From an uncultured Clostridia bacterium (lineage in GTDB: Bacteria > Bacillota > Clostridia > Christensenellales > CAG-138): 64,000 nt of DNA. Shown here in pieces: positions 60,725 through 64,000 of this stretch. The notes beneath the pieces were generated by a model. That model did no database searches. It was not told the origin of the DNA and saw only the letters and a program-made list of their open reading frames with translations. The DNA lies in assembly GCA_944366945.1 (NCBI GenBank), contig CALVWJ010000015.1:1-64000 (forward strand), in the 5' to 3' direction. A program made the translations under genes and the position numbers. Within the stretch, counting starts at the first letter, position 1. Each line of letters starts with the position of its first letter.

Positions 60725-62203
60725 ATGGACAGGACTGAATTATACCGTGACATTGCGGAACGAACGAATGGGGACATTTATATCGGAGTGGTCGGCCCCG
60801 TCCGCACGGGAAAGTCGACCTTTATCAAGCGCTTTATGGATCTTCTCGTGTTACCTGGGATGGAAGATCCGCACGCAAAAGAACGCTTGACCGACGAGCT
60901 GCCACAGAGTGCCGCAGGGCGTACCATTATGACTACGCAGCCAAAGTTCGTGCCGAATGAAGCGGCTCAGCTTAAAATTAGCGATACCATGTCCATCCGG
61001 GTGCGCATGGTTGACTGTGTTGGCTACATGGTGCCCGGAGCGGTTGGACATATTGAAAATGATATGCCGCGCATGGTACGAACACCCTGGCATGATCACG
61101 ATATTCCATTTGAGGAAGCAGCTGAAATCGGAACGAGAAAGGTAATCACGGAACATTCCACAATCGGAGTTGTATTAACCACCGATGGCAGTATCACGCA
61201 GATTGAGCGGGAAGATTATGTTGAGGCGGAAGAACGGGTTGTCCAGGAGCTAAAGGAGCAGGGAAAACCATTTGTAATTGTGCTTAACAGCACGCATCCC
61301 AATGACGCGGAAACACTGGCGCTAGCTATGGCCATGCAGGAAAAATACGATGCAACCGTGCGCGCGGCGGATGTGATGCAGATGTCCGCTGCAGAGTTCT
61401 ACGATTTAATGGAGCTTGTTCTCATGGAATTCCCGATCCGCATGGTACATATAGCCCTTCCGGAGTGGATCAGCGCGCTTGCTCCGAATCATTGGCTGGT
61501 TCAGCGCATCATGGAACCTGTTTATACTGCTTCCGATCAGCTTACGCGCATGCGGGACTATGATAAGCTTACCGAATCCCTGCATGGAATTGAGGGATTT
61601 GACGAGCCCGTGATAAAGCGGGTTGCACTGGGCAGCGGAGAAATTGAGATTGATCTCCGTCCGCAAAGTAGTCTGTTTTATACGGTATTGGGAGAAGCCT
61701 GTGGATATGAGATCCGTGATGATGCGCACTTGATTGCCTCCATCAAGGAATTTGTTGCAGCAAAGCGTGAGTATGACCGCCTGCGCGGCGCGCTTGATGC
61801 CGCCTATCGAACGGGGTACGGCATGGTCCCGCCCGCTATGGATGAAATGGCGCTCGATGAGCCGGAAATCATGCAACAGGGGAGCCGCTTTGGCGTACGT
61901 TTGCATGCGAAAGCCACAGGGCTTCACATGATCCGCATCGATATTGATTCGGAGGTTGCGCCGCTTGTTGGTACGGAGGAACAGGCAGAGGAATTTCTCG
62001 CATATCTCCTTGAGGCAGCAAAAAAGGATCCGAACGGAATGTGGAACACCAATATTTTTGGGAAACCGCTGTATGACCTTGTAAAGGAAGGAATGACGGG
62101 GAAGGTGAACCGTTTGCCCGATGGAGTGCAGCAGCGGCTGCAGGAAACGCTGCAACGTATGGTAAACGAGGGATGCAACGGCTTAATTTGCATTTTACTT
62201 TAA
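60725..62203 (+). CDS. spoIVA: Stage IV sporulation protein A (coat basement ATPase)
   Basis: The 492-residue protein matches SpoIVA along its length: IGVVGPVRTGKSTFIKRFMD (Walker A, near residue 25), TIMTTQPKFVPNEA (near residue 70), DCVGYMVPGA and a C-terminal GCNGLICILL tail. SpoIVA hydrolyses ATP to polymerise on the outer forespore membrane as the base of the spore coat. GGGGAGG precedes the ATG. It proves a sporulation programme in this organism. Confidence 0.97.
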   Translation: MDRTELYRDIAERTNGDIYIGVVGPVRTGKSTFIKRFMDLLVLPGMEDPHAKERLTDELPQSAAGRTIMTTQPKFVPNEAAQLKISDTMSIRVRMVDCVGYMVPGAVGHIENDMPRMVRTPWHDHDIPFEEAAEIGTRKVITEHSTIGVVLTTDGSITQIEREDYVEAEERVVQELKEQGKPFVIVLNSTHPNDAETLALAMAMQEKYDATVRAADVMQMSAAEFYDLMELVLMEFPIRMVHIALPEWISALAPNHWLVQRIMEPVYTASDQLTRMRDYDKLTESLHGIEGFDEPVIKRVALGSGEIEIDLRPQSSLFYTVLGEACGYEIRDDAHLIASIKEFVAAKREYDRLRGALDAAYRTGYGMVPPAMDEMALDEPEIMQQGSRFGVRLHAKATGLHMIRIDIDSEVAPLVGTEEQAEEFLAYLLEAAKKDPNGMWNTNIFGKPLYDLVKEGMTGKVNRLPDGVQQRLQETLQRMVNEGCNGLICILL

Positions 62204-62220
62204 GCTGGGCCACAGATATG

Positions 62221-62260
62221 AAGCGCATGGAACAGGAGGTGACCTGCTCCGTGCGCTTTT
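62221..62260 (+). terminator. Terminator of spoIVA
   Basis: A long imperfect hairpin: AAGCGCA...GGAACAGG pairs with CCTGCTCC...TGCGCTT, followed by TTT. Confidence 0.75.
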
Positions 62261-62285
62261 ATCGCTCCAAGGTGAAACAACACAC

Positions 62286-62314
62286 TTGACAAATAGACGC
62301 CGTAATGCTACTAT
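62286..62314 (+). promoter_or_regulatory. Promoter of tRNA-Pro (GGG)
   Basis: TTGACA (62286-62291), a 17-base spacer and TACTAT (62309-62314), about 34 bases before the tRNA. Confidence 0.85.
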
Positions 62315-62347
62315 ATTCAAGGTTCAGAAAATGAATCGTTCTGTTTT

Positions 62348-62424
62348 CTGGGTGTGGCGCAGTTTGGTAGCGTGCTTGAATGGGGTTCAAGAGGCCGGAA
62401 GTTCGAATCTTCTCACCCAGACCA
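62348..62424 (+). tRNA. tRNA-Pro (anticodon GGG)
   Basis: A complete cloverleaf: acceptor CTGGGTG with CACCCAG and anticodon stem CTTGA/TCAAG around ATGGGGT (anticodon GGG). CCA is encoded at 62422-62424. The sequence turns AT-rich straight after this gene. Confidence 0.93.
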
Positions 62425-62429
62425 ATTTT

Positions 62430-62462
62430 AATGACAAGTTTCCGTTGGAACTTGTCATTTTT
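62430..62462 (+). terminator. Terminator of tRNA-Pro (GGG)
   Basis: A perfect 11-bp stem (62430-62440 with 62449-62459), 8-base loop and T residues, 5 bases after the tRNA. Confidence 0.88.
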
Positions 62463-62468
62463 CATTAC

Positions 62469-62497
62469 TTGATTTGTTGAGTTTTTCTGAATATAAT
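62469..62497 (+). promoter_or_regulatory. Promoter of the KptA-like gene
   Basis: TTGATT (62469-62474), a 17-base spacer and TATAAT (62492-62497). The transcript would start near 62504. Confidence 0.75.
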
Positions 62498-62534
62498 TAT
62501 AGATTATTTCTATATGGATTGGGGTGAGATTATT

Positions 62535-63347
62535 TTGATTTACAGAGTAAAAGAAAACTTCATTGAAAGCGACATAAATCCATTTACCAATATGCCATAC
62601 GGTCCTTCGTGGATAATCTATCAATTGACCGATTCTGATGATTATCAAATTATGGCCGGCAGCGAAAACAGCGGAGTATATGCTTTGAAGGTTAGCAAAA
62701 AATATCCCCAATGGAAAATGTCACTCTTTGATTTTTTACAATTTCAAGAAACTTACGATAAAAACATAATTCTTTCAATATCAGACGAAGATTTTGAAGC
62801 TGCAAAATTACATTATGGTAATCACAATTATAATGATAATTTTTTAAGAAGCTATGAATCTGATGTATTGATACATAGCACTACGCTTGAAAATTGGAGG
62901 AAAATTGAAAGCGACGGTTGCTTGAAATCTTGGAATGCATTGAAAAAAAGCAATGCAACTTTTGAAACTCAGCCAATTGGCAAATTATTAGGCGATCCTA
63001 ATGATTTTAGTGATTATATTATGTTTTCAGATGGTGATATTTCCGGTGAAATTGTAGTATTATCAAAACAGCTGGGAAAAATAACGATGAATTCGGATAT
63101 GAAATATCAACCAGGTGCAAGATTATACTTTGATGCGAAGAAAATCGCTAAAGATGGGCTTCTTATTCGAGATGGTTGTCATTTAAAGGTGAAGGATGAA
63201 TTGCCGCTCTTTCCATATTTAATTTGGGCAGCGACTTGGAGGTCAGTCGGATTAGCGAGTTCTTTATCTACTCCTAAAAGATTTACAGAATTGTCAAACA
63301 GTATTTTTAATAAGTTGTTTCATAAAAATGTTGTCACAACCTTTTAA
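62535..63347 (+). CDS. Hypothetical protein with KptA/Tpt1-like ADP-ribosyltransferase region
   Basis: About 270 residues; I do not recognise the whole protein. The middle contains an IHSTTLENWRKIESDGCL segment (near residue 113) and, about 75 residues on, YFDAKKIAKDG then IRDGCHLKVKDELPL. Their order and spacing resemble the HGT...W..I...GL and D...M..DG..F..S.NGVWLTD.VP motifs of KptA/Tpt1 tRNA 2'-phosphotransferases, which have the ADP-ribosyltransferase fold. The N-terminal 100 residues are unlike KptA. GGGGTGAG supports the TTG at 62535; an ATG at 62514 without a ribosome binding site is the alternative. Base composition is far more AT-rich than the genes upstream. Confidence 0.6.
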   Translation: MIYRVKENFIESDINPFTNMPYGPSWIIYQLTDSDDYQIMAGSENSGVYALKVSKKYPQWKMSLFDFLQFQETYDKNIILSISDEDFEAAKLHYGNHNYNDNFLRSYESDVLIHSTTLENWRKIESDGCLKSWNALKKSNATFETQPIGKLLGDPNDFSDYIMFSDGDISGEIVVLSKQLGKITMNSDMKYQPGARLYFDAKKIAKDGLLIRDGCHLKVKDELPLFPYLIWAATWRSVGLASSLSTPKRFTELSNSIFNKLFHKNVVTTF

Positions 63348-63443
63348 GTAAGATAACAAGTAAGTTTAAGTGCTTTATCAATTGTTATTTCTTGTTGACA
63401 CAAAGCATTTTAATACCTTTATGAGATCCAGAGGTCAAAAAAC

Positions 63444-64000
63444 ATGTCACACTATAAGTTCGTTTCAAAAAAGCTTATTGATAAAGGTTGGTCGGAAGAT
63501 AAAAAATACTGTGCGATTGATGAACAAGGTAACAAATTCTTGCTTCGTATTTCTCCTATTGAACAATATGATCGTAAAAGAAGTGAATACGATCATATGT
63601 GCCAAGTGGCTGCGTTGGGTGTACCAATGTGCAAACCTTTAGAGTTTGGCACATCGGAAGAAGGCGTCTATTCAATCCAAACTTGGATTGATGGTGTCGA
63701 TGCTGAGGAAATTTTGCAGAGCTTTGAAGGTGATGTGCAATATGCCTATGGATTCGAAGCGGGACAGATTCTGAAACAAATTCATAAAATTCCTGCTCCT
63801 AAAGGCATGGAGGATTGGGAGAGCTATTTTAACCGAAAAGCCAGTTATAAAATCAAAATGTATGAGAAATGCACGATTAAATACGAAAGTGGAGATGCAT
63901 TTATTGATTATATTAATAACACTCACAGACATTTGCTTAAAGGCCGCCCAAGAACATATCAACACGGAGATTACCATATTGGAAACATGATGATAGGCAA
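63444..64000 (+). CDS. Aminoglycoside-phosphotransferase-family protein (3' end outside window)
   Basis: A frame from ATG 63444, with AGAGGT 8 bases upstream, stays open to the window end (185 codons). It has a kinase-like N-terminal lobe (NKFLLRISPIE near residue 30), a hinge near SIQTWIDGVDAEE and the catalytic Brenner motif HGDYHIGNMM near residue 175, diagnostic of the APH/choline-kinase family. The enzymes phosphorylate hydroxyl groups of antibiotics, sugars or choline. The substrate is not evident. It is AT-rich and follows the KptA-like gene by 96 bases, so the two may form one acquired unit. Confidence 0.88.
   Translation, partial: MSHYKFVSKKLIDKGWSEDKKYCAIDEQGNKFLLRISPIEQYDRKRSEYDHMCQVAALGVPMCKPLEFGTSEEGVYSIQTWIDGVDAEEILQSFEGDVQYAYGFEAGQILKQIHKIPAPKGMEDWESYFNRKASYKIKMYEKCTIKYESGDAFIDYINNTHRHLLKGRPRTYQHGDYHIGNMMIG

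Overview
The window is a chromosomal segment of an anaerobic, endospore-forming member of the Firmicutes, most likely class Clostridia. The evidence is the set of sporulation genes (gerW/ytfJ, a SpoIVFA-SpoIVFB pair, spoIVA), the clostridial ispH-rpsA fusion, a T-box upstream of metG, a biotin-dependent Na+-pumping decarboxylase, strong AGGAGG-type ribosome binding sites and several TTG/GTG starts. A genus cannot be named from the sequence alone. Gene density is high, and most genes sit in tight co-directional runs with ATGA-type overlaps.

Layout. 1-4.7 kb: chromosome segregation and envelope/spore genes (end of scpA, scpB, a nitrilase-family hydrolase, DUF2953, gerW, a D,D-carboxypeptidase, rluB). 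4.9-8.5 kb: a four-gene decarboxylase operon (gamma subunit, separate biotin carrier, beta subunit, carboxyltransferase). 8.6-15.8 kb: surE, an RpiR-type regulator, a phosphoglycerate-mutase-like phosphatase, a BaiN-like flavoprotein, cmk, plsC and an IspH-S1 fusion. 15.9-17.7 kb: a lone, AT-richer ABC exporter on the minus strand. 18-28.5 kb: accessory and housekeeping genes (CMD-cupin protein, flavodoxin-like protein, acetyltransferase, PPP-type phosphatase, DUF1002 protein, pyroglutamyl peptidase, YcaQ-like glycosylase, a DUF5685/J-protein/membrane-protein run, a class A PBP). 29-33.6 kb: a minus-strand MacB/FtsX-type ABC transporter with a small lipoprotein. 34-37 kb: tatD and metG behind a Met T-box. 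37.2-42 kb: TrmN6-like and RsmI methyltransferases and an FHA-FtsW-PBP2 cell-wall run. 42-49.3 kb: a DUF3810 metalloprotease-like protein, pgi, an orphan sugar-binding-type lipoprotein, a second FtsW/RodA and spoIVFA-spoIVFB. 49.3-53.7 kb: a radical SAM pair, RNase G and two tRNAs. 53.7-62.2 kb: an EEP-family hydrolase, a family 3 glycosidase, a hypoxanthine-DNA glycosylase-like gene, a DUF512 protein, der and spoIVA. From a third tRNA (Pro-GGG, 62.35 kb) to the window end the sequence becomes clearly AT-rich and holds a distant KptA/Tpt1-like ADP-ribosyltransferase-fold gene and a truncated aminoglycoside-phosphotransferase-family gene. This looks like the edge of an acquired segment.

How the genes fit together. 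Three themes recur: envelope and peptidoglycan synthesis (carboxypeptidase, PBP1A, two SEDS proteins, PBP2), mother-cell sporulation control (spoIVA with a sigma-E-like promoter, SpoIVFA/B), and RNA/translation maintenance (RluB, RsmI, TrmN6, MetG, RNase G, Der, S1). The most useful second looks are: an internal promoter plus ribosome binding site that could let S1 be made free of IspH; extended -10 promoters placed so close to ATG that transcripts may be leaderless; a 10-bp inverted repeat covering one such promoter and start codon; a possible leader ORF running through a terminator into pcp; and the KptA-like gene next to a phosphotransferase gene at a tRNA boundary. No CRISPR array, insertion sequence or phage gene was recognised.
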